Source: Plotosus lineatus
Taxonomy: Eukaryota; Chordata; Actinopteri; Siluriformes; Plotosidae
Direction of reading: 5' to 3'
DNA: 64,000 nt
Assembly (NCBI GenBank): GCA_024760905.1
Contig: CM045734.1
Span: 2,918,747-2,982,746 of the forward strand
In this document: positions 1 through 35,244 of the stretch, one piece after another
Layout of the letters: each line of letters starts with the position of its first letter
Position numbering within the stretch: position 1 is the stretch's first letter
Notes under the pieces: generated by a model
The model's input: only the letters and a program-made list of their open reading frames with translations
Database searches by the model: none
Told to the model about the DNA's origin: nothing
Program-made: the position numbers and the translations under genes

Positions 1-52
1 AGATTCTATTCCAGTATCAGTAATAAATTCTGATTCATACATAATTCTGCAG

Positions 53-22016
<21,964 letters not shown>

Positions 22017-22402
22017 GACACTTCTAGAGGACACAAGTCGGATGGGGTCATAATAATTCAGAAACTGCCGAAAGAACACATTCTAATGATTGACAGTGAA
22101 GAACAATTATGAATAAGTTTATACACACGTTTTCTCTTTATACTTCATACTTGAGAGTTCGAATAGTGTTTTATATCGAGGGGATCGGATCGTCTCGTCT
22201 CAGGTTCTGGGCTGGTATACATTTAAAAAACCTTGAATAATTCAGTCAGTGCTGATATTATAAATCCTGTAGAAGTTCATCTTTTCATGGTATTTTATAT
22301 CTGTGTTGCCAAACCAAGACACACTGACTTTCATAAGTGTTTCACTCTCTTAAATGGGAAATTTTACAATTTAATTTACACAATATGTCTAACATTTAAA
22401 AT

Positions 22403-22408
22403 ATTAAA
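22403..22408 (+). promoter_or_regulatory. Possible col4a4 polyadenylation signal (ATTAAA)
   Basis: ATTAAA lies 387 bp past the col4a4 stop codon. No AATAAA is nearer, and a repeat begins at about 22425. The assignment rests on position only. Confidence 0.25.
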
Positions 22409-22424
22409 ACTGTCACCACTCACC

Positions 22425-22522
22425 CATTTTCAGAACCACTTAATTCTACTAAGGGGCAGCTGAAGCCTATCTCAGCCGATAGTGGGTGAAGGCAGGGTGC
22501 ACAGTGAATAGCTTGGCAGGCC

Positions 22523-22608
<86 letters not shown>

Positions 22609-22755
22609 CACACAAACTATTCACACTCACACCCCTAGATGGATGGTCCACATTTAGCCTAACGCACATCTTTGGATGGTGGGAAGAGACTGGTGTAGAA
22701 ACCCAGTTAGCACAGACAGAATATGCAAACTCCATACAAGTGGAACTGTCTGCAA
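22425..22755 (-). repeat. L2-tail/tRNA-head dispersed repeat, antisense, with expanded (CA)n
   Basis: From the left: aaccacttaattctac, gcctatctcagccgatagtg, (CA)n at 22527-22604, tattcacactcacaccccta, and gaaacccagttagcacag. This is the order seen at 58038-58386. It starts about 410 bp after the col4a4 stop. Confidence 0.6.
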
Positions 22756-23029
22756 CTAAGCAAACAACAAAACAAACAAAATACACAACACATTCTCTGT
22801 TTAATCATGAGTCAGGGTTTTGTTTGAATTATGTTCGAGTACAGGATCCAAGTCTCAATGAAATGCTCATTTTCCCAAGTTTCTGTAGATGTGATGTTTA
22901 GATTGGATGGAGATGGTCAGTAAGGAGTAAAAACAGCTTTTGCAGAACAGTTACTGGTTTTTGTTTGAAGAAGATCCTTCCTGTTAATCTAAAGCCATTT
23001 ATTATTTATCAAGCAACCATTTATCTGTC

Positions 23030-23280
23030 AGAATTGTGGGAAGCTGGAGCCAATCTTAGATGAGAGAGGGCAGGGTTACACCCGAAGAGATTGACAGTCA
23101 ATTACAGGAATAGCATAGCACAGACTCAACAATAATGCTCACTCATATTCAGACCTACGCGAAAATTAAAGCAGCCAGCTGACCTAATATGCATCAAGGA
23201 GGAAACCTGACCACCCAGATGAAACCCACACAAGCACAACTCCTACACATGGAAAGACCATTGGTCAAGACTTCTCTTTG
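23030..23280 (-). repeat. Second, older copy of the same dispersed repeat
   Basis: Faded phrases such as gggaagctggagccaatct, gcagggttacacccg and ctcactcatattcagacct match 58038-58386. Confidence 0.45.
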
Positions 23281-23619
23281 TGAGACAACCGTGAATTCCT
23301 ACTGATGAAAACCATCATCCCCACAGCAACATGCAACCACCACCAGGTGGATTAATGTTCTCATCGTGGCTTTCTTTTGTGGCATTTTCTCTGCACATGG
23401 GAATTAAATATTAGGAACCTTAGCGTTGCACTGGTGCTTATAACAAGAATGGAAAACAGAGTAAAATGGTTGTAAATTCTGGAGGAAAGCATTGATTAAA
23501 AGGTGGTTTCTTTCCAGATTTACTGTCAGTTTAGAAAAATGGTTTTACTTCTAGAACAAAAAATGATGCTAAAAATATTTAAGGAGCATTTCTAAATACT
23601 GTGCATCAGATGCAGAGTA

Positions 23620-23945
23620 GTGGTGACCTAGTGATATAGATGCTGGATCACTGATCCTAAGGTTGGGGGTTCAAGCCCCACTCAGCAGAGGTTGTCACTG
23701 TCCCCCCAGTGCACTAAGTGGGTTAGCAAAGGCCGGCCATGTCTCTCACTGTCTATGGTGTGAGGTTCATGTAAAAGAACCATTGCTGACTTTCGTCAAG
23801 AGTAGCTGCAAAGCCGTCAGTGAGTTTCTGCCCTGTGATGGCCTGGCAAGCCATCCAGGGTGTGCACTGCCCTTCCCTGGAGTCGGCTGGGATGGGTGCC
23901 AGCTTTCCCGCAACCCGTAAGATTAAGCGGTTACAGGACAGATAC
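23620..23945 (+). mobile_element. tRNA-derived SINE with L2-like tail
   Basis: Head tggtgacctagtgatataga and B box ggttcaagcc, then the body tatggtgtgaggttcatgta shared with the SINEs at 45041 and 46216. Here the tail is gatggcctggcaagccatcc, not the LINE-A tail. Confidence 0.7.
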
Positions 23946-24177
23946 TGAGTGTTTTTTTCACTACTGATTTTTTCTTTCTCTCGCTTATAGCTGTGGCTTC
24001 AACAGAATCTCGTAGCCATCTGTGCGAAATGTTATCTATGTACACCATTAGTGTTTACTCTCTCCTGGACCTCAGCGTTCATGAAAATATTTATATTTCA
24101 TGGCTGCATTTAAAGGCACATTTCAATATTTGCACTTTATAGGTTTGATAATGTGCTCAGATATTCAAGTGGTTCAA

Positions 24178-25015
24178 TATATACCGTGTTCAACATGATA
24201 AGCGCCCAGGGCGTTTCAAAAATTGGAGAGGGTGAGCACTTATTAAAATGGTTACCAGCAGAGTGAAATGGTAAGTGCTTATTAACATAGAGATGGAAAA
24301 CATGAATAATAATAGAACAATAAAAGAGTTTTACTGGTATTTGTATTATTCCTTTTTGTGGTATCAACCAAATTACTTACATGAGACCTGAAAATAAACA
24401 GAAAACGGCATAATTAAAAAAAAAAAAAAAAAAAAGACCCTTTAATTTTCCCTCCCGGTGCTGTTCCTTTAAATATTTCCCCGAGAATCAACATGAATGT
24501 CAACTTTAGCACATGGCATATTGAAAAGCACATGGCACTGAAAAGCACATGGCCAGGAAGGTCTTTAAATGTATGAAGTTCGTGAGCAGGAGAATCGGGT
24601 GAAAAATACTCATCATCACTTTCTGATAGGTCCATATCAGGCTCATCGCTCCATTCATTCAGAGCATCCCATATTTTGCTGTAGCAGTTTCTAATGGTTC
24701 ATGTTGCTGGACATTTACCAAGAGAACACAGCAAAATATTTTCCTGTTTTTTAAAGCACAGCGGAACAATCAAATGTGTTGTTACTGATGAACATTATAG
24801 ATATTCCCCAGTGGCAGGGGGTCTTGAAATACCGTGTGAACTCACTTTTACAGGCAGTGAATGCCTCATTTTATCGTTACAGAGACCGATCGAATAAAAT
24901 TGGTAAGTTGATCTACCATTTTGCTCCCATTATACATGGGAAGTTATTAGACGTAAGATCTGGGTGGTGGTGCTTATTGGAGCAGGTCGCTTATTACGTC
25001 ATTACTGTATATATT
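24178..25015. mobile_element. DNA-transposon-like repeat
   Basis: It starts caacatgataagcgcccagg and ends with ttggagcaggtcgcttatta, an imperfect inverted pair. The left 260 bp recur at 41946-42215. No intact ORF was recognised. Confidence 0.45.
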
Positions 25016-26935
25016 ATTTATTTAGGAAGCTGTGGTTCTGTATTGACACCCCGAACCTAAAGTTATAGAGAGAGGGGGTTTTTTGAACTGCTGTCAGAGT
25101 TCTGGCTTAACATACAAATTTTCAATTCAAAAGCTACACTGTGAAGTGTACTCAGGAGAAGTCAATCTTGAAAAGGAAAAAAAAAAAGTTAATCATAAAT
25201 ATAATAAATGTTAATATTTGTTCAGTTGGTATGTATTACAAACCCTTTTACCGCTCAAATCCAATATTATTTTTTTTTTAGTAAAGGAGAGTAGAATTTC
25301 CAGACGTCCCATTCAGATACAGAGCGGAAGCGCACGGTGAGGCGGCGATTTGATGCACCACCGCTCAGTGGATTGTGTCCCTCACAAACCGCACTGGGAT
25401 GTGATGCAGTGTGCTGCTGTCCCTCTATATATCACAGACGAAGTACTTTCACACACTCAGATTACATCTCTGCCTTTTCATAATGTGGAAAATGTATAAA
25501 AAAAATTTCTGTGACATGTTCAAACTGCAGATTAATCTCATAAAACCCAGAAAAAAAGGTCCCCGGTGAGGCGAACAGTACCCCTGACTCATGGCAGATG
25601 GCGCTCGTGAGCCAACAGATTCCTGTGCGACCTACAATCTTCTTTGTTTGTTGTTATATTTCCTTTACAATCCACCCTTATCAAAACGGAGGATTATATT
25701 TCCAACTGAGAAAATTCACAAATCTGGACTTTCAATCAGAACAAGAGGTAAAAACTAAAGGAAGAGCAACACAGTTGGAATAAATTTTAACCTCAAATTA
25801 AATATGCGCCACCTGTTTGCGCACAGAATGCAGATATGAGGTATAAAGCACGATGTCTGAGAGGAATTTATTTTATTTTTAAAGATACTAAAGGTAGTAC
25901 AATAAAAGGAAACCTGATCTGGGACTGAATTACACCGTGCATCCAACATCATACTAACTGTGTGGACAGTCGTGTCATTGCTTCCCTCTTTGGTGTTGAT
26001 TTAATGTATGTTGTCAATCAAACGATGAATAATATTCTCTGAGTTCATTTGTATTTGTGAATCTGACTCTAAAAGAGTGAGCACCGCACCAGCAGTCAGC
26101 CTCATCGCACGTCACTGGAGTTACATATCCATGTGTTATTTTATGTTGATGTATCTTCATATGTTTACAAAAGACCCATATATTTTAAAAGTTCATCTTA
26201 TTTCACATGTTCTTTCCAAAACTAGAAACCAGCTTTATGGAATTTCAGAAATTTGTAAGGTGACTAGATCATTTATTAAAGACTTGTGATATTGGTCATC
26301 TTAATTGGTATGTAGTGTGATGCGTTTAAGTGATACAGAGCTGATTTTAACATAAATAACCATAAAAAATGTTAAACTATACTGTACTGACAATTTTATC
26401 CTGTCAATTACTAGCGGGGACTGAACTGATGACTAACAACCATTAGTTTGTGGAAGGGGCATTAACTCATTGGGCCGGGTTTTCCAGCACAAGTTAACAA
26501 CCAGCGGGTGACATTTTAAGTGATAAAACCTTTTATAGATTCCTTCGAGACTTGGCGCTGCTCAGGTCCATCGTTATCCTTTGATTTTTAATGATGGAAT
26601 TCCGTATGAAGTGTCTTGTTTCAAAAAGCTTGGGCTTCATGTTGAATAGTTCTGTTTGGAGGTCACATCTAAAGCAGGATAGGTTAAAAAGTGGCCTTCG
26701 CAAGCTACTGAATGGTGTCCAAAAGGAAACATTTGCAGAGTACAACCTGTGTCTATTTTATGTTGTTTTCTGTGATTTCTGTGCTTGATGTTTATGTACT
26801 CCGCCATTTTCCTGGCAACATAAAGCTTAGCAATGGCTGATAATGTGTTATGTTAGTCTGATGTCTGCTGCATGGAGAACAGACAATAGGACAAAACAAA
26901 ACGTTTGCATCACTGCCAAAACTTGAACAGCCAAG
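25016..26935. other. Intergenic sequence, no gene recognised
   Basis: AT-rich DNA. A more GC-rich stretch at 25290-25400 has no convincing ORF or splice pattern. Confidence 0.5.
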
Positions 26936-27198
26936 TGCAATGGTACCTTGATGAGGGCAAGCTCATAAGTCAAAAAATAATAATAAATAAAATAATTGAG
27001 AAGCACTGCACAGGGCATTCTCAAAGCGCGGAGGAATACACACGAAAGAATATGAGGCTAATCAGCCTGGAAAAACCATTTCCCCGCAGAACTTATAAAT
27101 CAATATTTTGCTGGTTGGATGGGTAAGATTTTTGGTGGATCGAAGCGCATCATGGAAAATTCATGATATAAGACACTCGCAAGTCAAGGTACCACTGT
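26936..27198. mobile_element. Small MITE, about 260 bp
   Basis: The ends are tggtaccttgatgagggcaa and gcaagtcaaggtaccac, forming inverted GGTACCTTGA termini. A related right end lies at about 47696-47750. Confidence 0.5.
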
Positions 27199-27469
27199 AC
27201 TCACATATACTTCACAAGAAGCAAGGACTGATATTGCCTGGCGGAACCACAAATATCATACGTTTCTGTTTTAAAGAGCTTGTAATACAAATTCACCAGA
27301 GGTACCCTTTAGGTTTTATTATTTACTACAGCTGAATGGCGAGATCTTACTGGTCCTCGAGCTAGTGACTAAAAAACATTTTATGGCAACATCAGTAGGA
27401 GCAATCTGAATGGCTGATGCACAGGTAGTAAATTCCAGATGGACTGGCGCATACCACCCTGTAAGCTAC

Positions 27470-27816
27470 CTGTCACTTTGGGCAGTGATGGCTTAATGAT
27501 CCCAAGGTTGGGGATTCGAGCCCCACTATCACCGGGTTGTCACTGTTGTCCGCCCAGTACGCTAACTGGGTTATCAAAGGCCAGCCATGTTTCTCACTGT
27601 CTATGGTGGGAGGTTCACATAAAATAACCATTGCTGACTTCTGTAGAGGAGCCGCCGAGCTGTCAGCATGTTTCTTCCTTGTGATGGCCTGGCGAGCTGT
27701 CCAGGGTTTACTCTGCCCTCAACCACTCGGCTGAAATGGGCGCCAGCCTCCCGGCGACTGTAATTATGATTAATCGGTTCAGAAAATGAATGAATGAATG
27801 AATGAATGAATGAATA
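27470..27816 (+). mobile_element. tRNA-derived SINE with L2-like tail and (GAAT)n
   Basis: B box ggttggggattcgagcccc and shared body gctaactgggttatcaaagg, then tail gatggcctggcgagctgtcc, ending in GAAT repeats. Confidence 0.7.
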
Positions 27817-29798
27817 ATGTCAAAAATGCAGTACTGATGTAGGGACAAGATGTAAATGCGAGAGAATGATTTAGTGTGGATTGGCAACCCAGGAAATCCA
27901 AACTAAAAGAAAAGTACAAATTAACCAAAACAAGCACAAGGTAAAGAACGCAACAAGAACATGGAATAGAGTATACTGAAAAGCAGAAAACTAGGTTGAG
28001 CCTGGAAGATGCAGTTCACCAGTGAACCAGAACCGAGGTCGTGACACTAATAAGGCCCTCGGAGACACAGATGTCAACAAGACGCACTTGCTCAAAAGAA
28101 GGAATCTAACAGCACGTGAAGTGAAATAAAAAAATTTAAAAAATGCCCTCTATTTTAAAATTCCAGATAATAATCTATTTATTAACCCCACTTGCTCCAT
28201 CTGTACAGAGACATCTCTACCCACTCTTGGCTAGTTACTGTTATCCCTAGTGGCTAATGCTTGAATAAAAAATGATAGTTTGTGGTGATGTGATCATTAT
28301 GTAACGAACAATAAACCAGTAAAATCTCACTTTAGTTTTTTTTTTGTTTGTTTGCTTTTGTCTAGTACATAGTACAATTCTGAATGAAGTTGACACACAG
28401 CATGGTTTTGTTTGCTTCTGTGTAGTACACATGTAAGTAAACGCGAAATGAGTTTGCAAATATGACTTTCTATCTGGAGCTCATTCCACATGCCTTGTCT
28501 CTGTTATGGTTAAAATATGTGAAACATAATAAAAAATTAAAACCTTGTTGACCTTGTTTTTCTTAGGTTCTGTAGCATATATTGAAACCATATTCGCCAC
28601 CAGTTAGGTGGACATCCCTGAATAGTCTCCAGGGTGGAAAAGAAATAAAAGAAATATACACAAGGATATAAAAAGTAAAATAAAAGCAAACTTCATTAAT
28701 ATTTATTTTTACTTTTTTAATTAATTGAAGAATGATCCTGCGTTTGGAGACTGGATGATGTCGATGATGAATGATGTATTATTTAGTAAATACTCATACA
28801 CCCTAAAACTGTGACCAGAAAATTGAAAATATATTGCAATGTTTAAAACATTTTTTTGTATTCTGTAACAATACAATGTACTTTGGGTAAATTCAGACTT
28901 ATTTCTCTGTTTAGTAACTTGTACATTATTTCAAGAACATTCCAGAAACATTGCAGAATAAATTCTTAATTTGAAAAAGGAGTTGCTTGCTTCATTGTGA
29001 TCAAGCTAATGTTCGTGCATGTACGAACACTGAAGAAGCCAAAAGCTAGCATACAAAAACGGGGGACGCCGCCGGCAGGCCATTGGTCCAACAGCCCACA
29101 TAAGATGGGCACCTCACTTCATTTAGGTTCAAGTTCGGGCTGCTGGACCAAAGGGCTATCCGGTCTGTAGCCACAAAAAAAAAAATGCACTTAACTCCTC
29201 ACTCTCTCTTCACCAACCTCAAAAACTCGTTCACAAAGCTCGGCTCAGCAACAAATACATACCGTCTTCTTCTGCTTCTGACGTCATCATCATCACCACC
29301 ACCACTCACCTCTTCATCAGCACATATTCCAATCCCTCTGACCCTCCCCCCTCACTCCTCTTCCATCACCATCATTTCTTCTGTCCTTCACTGCTCTTCC
29401 ATCTGCATCTCTCCTGTCCTTCACTGCTATTCATTTCATCACACCCGTTTCTCACTCCTCTTCCATCTTCACCATCATGCCTGCTCCTCACTCTTCATGA
29501 ATTGTTTCACTTAGACCCCAGGAATCGCTGTTTATGGCTATATTTTTAGCTCCTGTCCCTACAGGAATGGGTTCTGTCCATTCATCACACTTTAGTTTCC
29601 AGACGTTTACTTGCCTCATGTTGAAACTGAGGCTTTCACACTTATGCTGGCTCACGAATATGAGTGACCTTAAAGAACTTTTCAAAGTCAGAGCCAAAAT
29701 CATAGATTAAGTTTCGTGACTTTCACTTGCCCCACGCTGAAGCTTGTTCAATATTGGCATATAATGAAATTATCCTTTCAGCGCAAGTGCACGGGCTG
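27817..29798. other. Intergenic sequence between converging genes
   Basis: No gene recognised. It contains a short inverted repeat near 29083-29152 and a pyrimidine-rich stretch at 29185-29480. Confidence 0.5.
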
Positions 29799-29804
29799 TT
29801 TATT
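29799..29804 (-). promoter_or_regulatory. Candidate rhbdd1 polyadenylation signal
   Basis: AATAAA on the - strand, 485 bp past the rhbdd1 stop. An ATTAAA at about 29957-29962 is an alternative. Not testable without transcript data. Confidence 0.3.
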
Positions 29805-30288
29805 GCATGGTTTGTTTTTAAAATAATACTCATACCGAACATGGTGATCACAAACAGGCTCAGACACTGACTGGGTAAGAAATATAAGAAGAAAAAAAAC
29901 TGCTGGCGGGTTCTGGGACAATCCCAAAACATGATTCATTTTTCTACACAAATACATTTTAATTAAAAAGATCAAAGCATTAAAGCAGCTTACATTCCAT
30001 CATGCAAATTATTTACATCCATAATGAGAGCAACTTCCTGCGAAAACTCGGGGGACTTCCTGTGGGGTGTATAACATAAAAGACGGTGTATATAAAATCA
30101 ATTTTTCTTTATAACCAGTAAATAAAGGCAGGTTTGAACAGAGCCATCTTATAAAATATCATGGATAAGTATGAACAGTGCAACAGAAATGTTGGTGTCC
30201 ATCAGTAACCGTGCTGACACCACCATTGAATCCTGAAAATGTTGTTGAAAACAATCTTCCTTAAAGCTTCTTTTTTCCCTCTTATATC

Positions 30289-30395
30289 TTAACTGTCGAA
30301 CCTCCGAAGTCGCCGCTGCCGAATTTCCTCCATGCTGGCCTCAGAGGTGGCATTGACGCCATACATCGGTCTGCTGCAAGTTCTAAAAAGCTGTT
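30289..30395 (-). CDS. rhbdd1: rhbdd1 terminal coding exon (VCP-binding-like tail, stop)
   Basis: The acceptor is gtgtctttttag; two nearby alternative AGs give the wrong frame. It encodes 35 residues ending MEEIRQRRLRRFDS, then TAA. The Arg cluster matches the VBM of the mammalian protein, which ends RFDSQ. Confidence 0.92.
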
Positions 30396-33300
30396 CTAAA
30401 AAGACACAAGCACTTGGTCAGTTTCCCCTACAGACTACAGGTGGCAGTATATTCAAACATATGCACTAAAACACTTGTTTTTGGGAACAGTTATTACCAA
30501 GCACAATTTTATTTTAGCACTACGAAGACCCAAAGATATTTATTTTCTCTTGGCAACGCTTGACCTGATTAAATACCCAACACACTGTACTTGGCAGAAC
30601 AGACCTGAGTGATTTGTGACCTGAGTGAGATGACTGTACTTTCCAAAAAAGGTATTACTGTAACTTTATTTAATTGTCGTTACAGTATAGTCTCTTAGAA
30701 ATGTACCAAAGTGTACAAACTCTTGAGATTAAAGGAAACCAGTCACAAAATTAAAAAAACTGTCAGTCCTGTTGAAATCCTTGAACGAAAAGGAAACCTC
30801 GAATGTTATTCTGACTCAGAAATTGAATCAGAAACATTGAAAACTTTAAAAATTAAATTTGCATTTCATTCGGTGCATCACAATAAGAAGGTCCTAGGCT
30901 CGAGTCCTGGCTCCACGACAGCATTCCTCTATGGCCTTCACATGTTCTCCTCCTGCTTACAGAGGTTTCCTCTGGGTTTTCCAATCTCCTTCCACGTTCC
31001 AAAGACATGCACAGTAGGTTGATTGGCTGGTATATTTTAAGGTAGACGACTTGGCAAGATGAAATTGCATAAACTTGTCTAGCATCAAAACAACACCCCA
31101 AACATTTTAACCCTTCTTACCCTCTCACCTTGGTCTTGCAGGCTCGCCCTTATGGCTGCTTCATACTGCTCCTGCTCCGACATACCAGCTGTATACAGGT
31201 CTCTATACGGTTCGGTTCGGTCATATGGACCATCATAGTGAGGTCTGTTTGATGTGTAAGGCGTTCTGTACCCACTATAACCTGCACAAAATGAAATACA
31301 AGGTTCGAAAACATAGTACATTTAGACCTGCTGAGCTAAAAGAAATGAGTAATCTTTCAATTGGTTTTAATCAATCATTAATTCATCTTGTGAGAAGTTT
31401 TATGCCACAAAGATGTGATGCAATTCGTTACCTCTCACTTATTTGAAGGAGTTACAAGACAGCTAGTGTTTGACCTTTCAAAGTCACAGGCAACAGTCTC
31501 ATTTGAAAGTCCATATATGGCTTCCAACTAGTGTTCCATAGTAACAGCATATCTATCAACACTCATGTCCAAGTTCAAAGCATTCTAAAATCACAGAAAC
31601 TTCATGACCTTTCACCTTGACATCCCAAATTGGAATCTTTGAGACTCGGGTAGAGTAATGTCCCCACCAAATCTAATGGAAATCTGAATATAGGTGGGGT
31701 CAGTTGATATCAGGGATTTCAAGATGTCTATGCAGGTTTCAATCATTCCATATTTACATTTACCACATTTGGAAGATGCTCTTATCCAGAGTAATTTACA
31801 GAGAGCTTTAAAGTCCCAATCACTGAATATATTCTTGTACTGGTTTGTTAGAACACAGACTAGGTATACTATCAGTCAAACTTAGTGGGTAGGTGTTCTG
31901 TGTTTTTGTGTGTGTGTCTGTGTAAGCGTATATATAGATACTTTTGTTTTTAATTTTGCTAGTCTAAGTACTGCTGAAAAAGGTAAGTTTTCAGCTGCCG
32001 CTTGAAGACATCAATGACTCAGTAATCCAGACAGCAAGAGGAATTTGGTTCCACCACCTTGAAGCCAGAACAAAGAAGAGTTTAGATGCATTTGCCCCCT
32101 TACCTCCCTTGTTAGCGGGAGGAATCAGTCTTGCAGTGCGAGGTGTGAAAAGTGTTTTGAGGTAGAAAGGTGCAGGTCCATTTTTGGCTTCGTGGGGAAG
32201 AGTTAGTGTTTTAAATCGAATGCGAGCAGCTACAGGAAGCCTGCGGAGAGATCCGAGCAGTGGTGTGGAAAAATTTAGGAAGGTTGAAAACAAGCCGTGC
32301 AGCTGCATTCTGGATCATTTGCAAAGGTCGGATAGTGCTCAAAGGTAAACCTGCCAGGGATGAGTTGCAGTAATCTAGTCTTGAGATGACAAGGGATTGA
32401 ACAAATTATCTGAGTGGAAGAAACAGACAATTCCAGATGTCAAAGAGAAGAAACAGACATGATCATGAAAGATTACTAATATGACAAGGACAGGCGATTG
32501 TCCATGGTTTCTCCAAGGCTTTGCGTAGTGCCTGAAGGTCATATTGTTTGGTTGATGAAATTGGGGAGCAGATTTTGGCTGAGTTGACTGAATAAACTTT
32601 AGAGGAAGAATTTGTACAAACTTTAGAAATGTGCATGCAGATCTATTCTTGTTCTTACCTGAAGAATGATAGTGCGGGTGTGGTCTATCATAATTTCCAC
32701 AACCACTCACAAATCCTGTGGGACCAAAGCAGGTCGGATTACAAGTTTTGAAATAAACTGTGTTTTGACAGTGTGGTACTATGGAGCCTTTTCATTTGAA
32801 TGATGAGGGTACTAATGGTAGCCTGCAATTACAATTCCATTCAGGGCCAACTGGAAAGATCATGAGTGAGGGGGTGGGCACCCGTGGAATCTGTGTGATC
32901 TTCCGATGGGTTGCATGCACTTTATCTCAGTACAGGAATCCCTCACTTTCCGCAGTTAGTTGGGACCGAGATCCCCACGCCGCAACCAACCAAATCTGCG
33001 AAGGAAGATACACCCCCCCGACTGAGGTATACGTACATGTATGAGTGTATATAATATCAATAAATACATATCCAATGCTATAAATGCTTAAACAATTAAA
33101 CATTAAAAAAAAAGAATACGATGTAAATAAAATATGAATACACACATACACACGGTATTGCATGAGAAGACGACGACACATCCATACGCACGCGCGCAAA
33201 TGTGCATGCACACACAGATGCAACAGTGTAAGTAGTTTTGATGGGAGATTTTGGCTTGTTCTGTGTTGGTTTAGGGTTTTTTTTTTTGCATAATTAGCCT

Positions 33301-33795
33301 TGCTTTTGTGGCATTTTTTTAATTCGATGAATATTTATTTATTTATTTTAACAACCGTGATGCACTAAAGCCGAATGAATTGAAGCGCTGAGTAGCCAGG
33401 GATCCCTGTACAATGCTTTCCTCACACATTTGGGTAATTAGTTGTTTCAATATGCCCCTGGGTGTTAGTGTGAATGGTTGTGTGTGCGTTGCTTGTGATG
33501 CACTGGTGAACTGTACAGGATGTATCCTGTCTCGACCCAGAGTTGGCTGAAATAGGCTTCAGCCTCCTTACAACCATAGTAGAATTAAGCAGGTTGGCAA
33601 ATGGACAGACGAATGATATTTCACTCTCTCTCTCTCACACACACACCCACCTGCGCATGCTTTCATAAGTGTTCTGAGAGGACCGGAAGTGTAGAGAAGC
33701 CCACCCAAAATACCAGAAAGGTGTCCAACAAATGAGGTCCTGGAAGGAGAGACAGACAGACATAGAAAAAGATAGTGTAAAAGTGTCTCTGTGTA

Positions 33796-33855
<60 letters not shown>

Positions 33856-34427
33856 TACAGACACACACACACAGTCGTTCTAAAAAAATTAGCATATTGT
33901 GATGAAGTTCATTAGTTTCTGTAATGTACTGATGAACACGAGACTTTCATATATTTTAGATTCATTACACACAACTGAAGTAGTTCCAGCCTTTTATTGT
34001 TTTAATATTGATAATTTTGCCAAAAAAGTAAAGAAAAACCAAAAATCCCCACATCAAAATATTGCCATATTTCATCTGACCAATAATAAAAAAAAAAGTG
34101 TTTTTAATACAAGAAAAGTCAACCTTCAAATAATTATGTTCAGTTATGCACTCAATACTTGGTCGGGAATCATTTTGCAGAAATGACTGCTTCAATGCAG
34201 CGTGGCATGGAGGCAATCAGCCTGTGGCATTGCTGAGGTGTTATGGAGGCCCAGGATGCTTCAACAGCGGCCTTAAGCTCATCCACAGAGTTGGGTCTGG
34301 TGTCTCTCAACTTTCTCTTCACAATATCCCACAGATTCTCTATGGGGTTCAGGTCAGGAGAGTTGGCAGGGCAATTGAGCACAGCAATATGCTAATTTTT
34401 TGAGAAGGACCAGTGCGTGTGTGTATG

Positions 34428-34462
<35 letters not shown>

Positions 34463-35191
34463 TTGTTGAAATTTGTTGGAACACACACAGGTAGCAACAT
34501 GTACACCATTTTCTCTCTGTCTATCTGCATGTACACTGACATTAGAACACACACACATATACACACACACACATACATACATACATACACTCCTGAAGTA
34601 CAAATATGTTGCATTTTATTCTTTTTTTTTTTTTTACCTCCGAGTATGCGTAAGCATGTGAGTGTCCTACCCTGGGCTCAAGATGTGTATAAGCACTAGC
34701 TCCACCCAGCAGGCGTAGCGCTTATTTACAGGAATCCCCATGATGTACTTGACTCCGCCCGGATTATAATAATTGTTCACAACCTTCAGGGCGAAGAGGA
34801 CCCCTGAGACCGAAAGTACATAGACGTTACGTTTCCTTCATACGGCTCAAATCCAGACATCATGTTTAATTTAAACAACCATACAAGTTGAACGTCAAAC
34901 GGACCTGAAAATCCAACGGCACAGTGCACACTGAAGGAATCATCATCTGTGAGATTCGTCAGCCCAGCTTGCAAGAACAGATAGACCAATCCGGTAAGCA
35001 GAGAAAAGACAGACAGGAGGTAGGCGAACCAGGCGGTGCCAAGTCTGCGCTCCAGGGAGATGCCTTTCCAGAGGAAGGAGACCATGTTGAAGTAGAGGTG
35101 CCAATCATCAACGTGGTGAAAAGGCGAGAACAAGAGACGATGCCAGTCTCCACCCCATAACGTTTTCTGTACGCTCACACAAGTCTGGAAA

Positions 35192-35244
<53 letters not shown>

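Noticed and set aside
24414..24635. - strand frame with an acidic start (MDLSESDDEYF)
   Set aside because: It might be a transposase N-terminal remnant, but the frame is short, runs into poly(A/T) and matches no domain I can name.
25280..25450. GC-richer segment that might be an exon
   Set aside because: No frame with splice sites or recognisable protein similarity on either strand.
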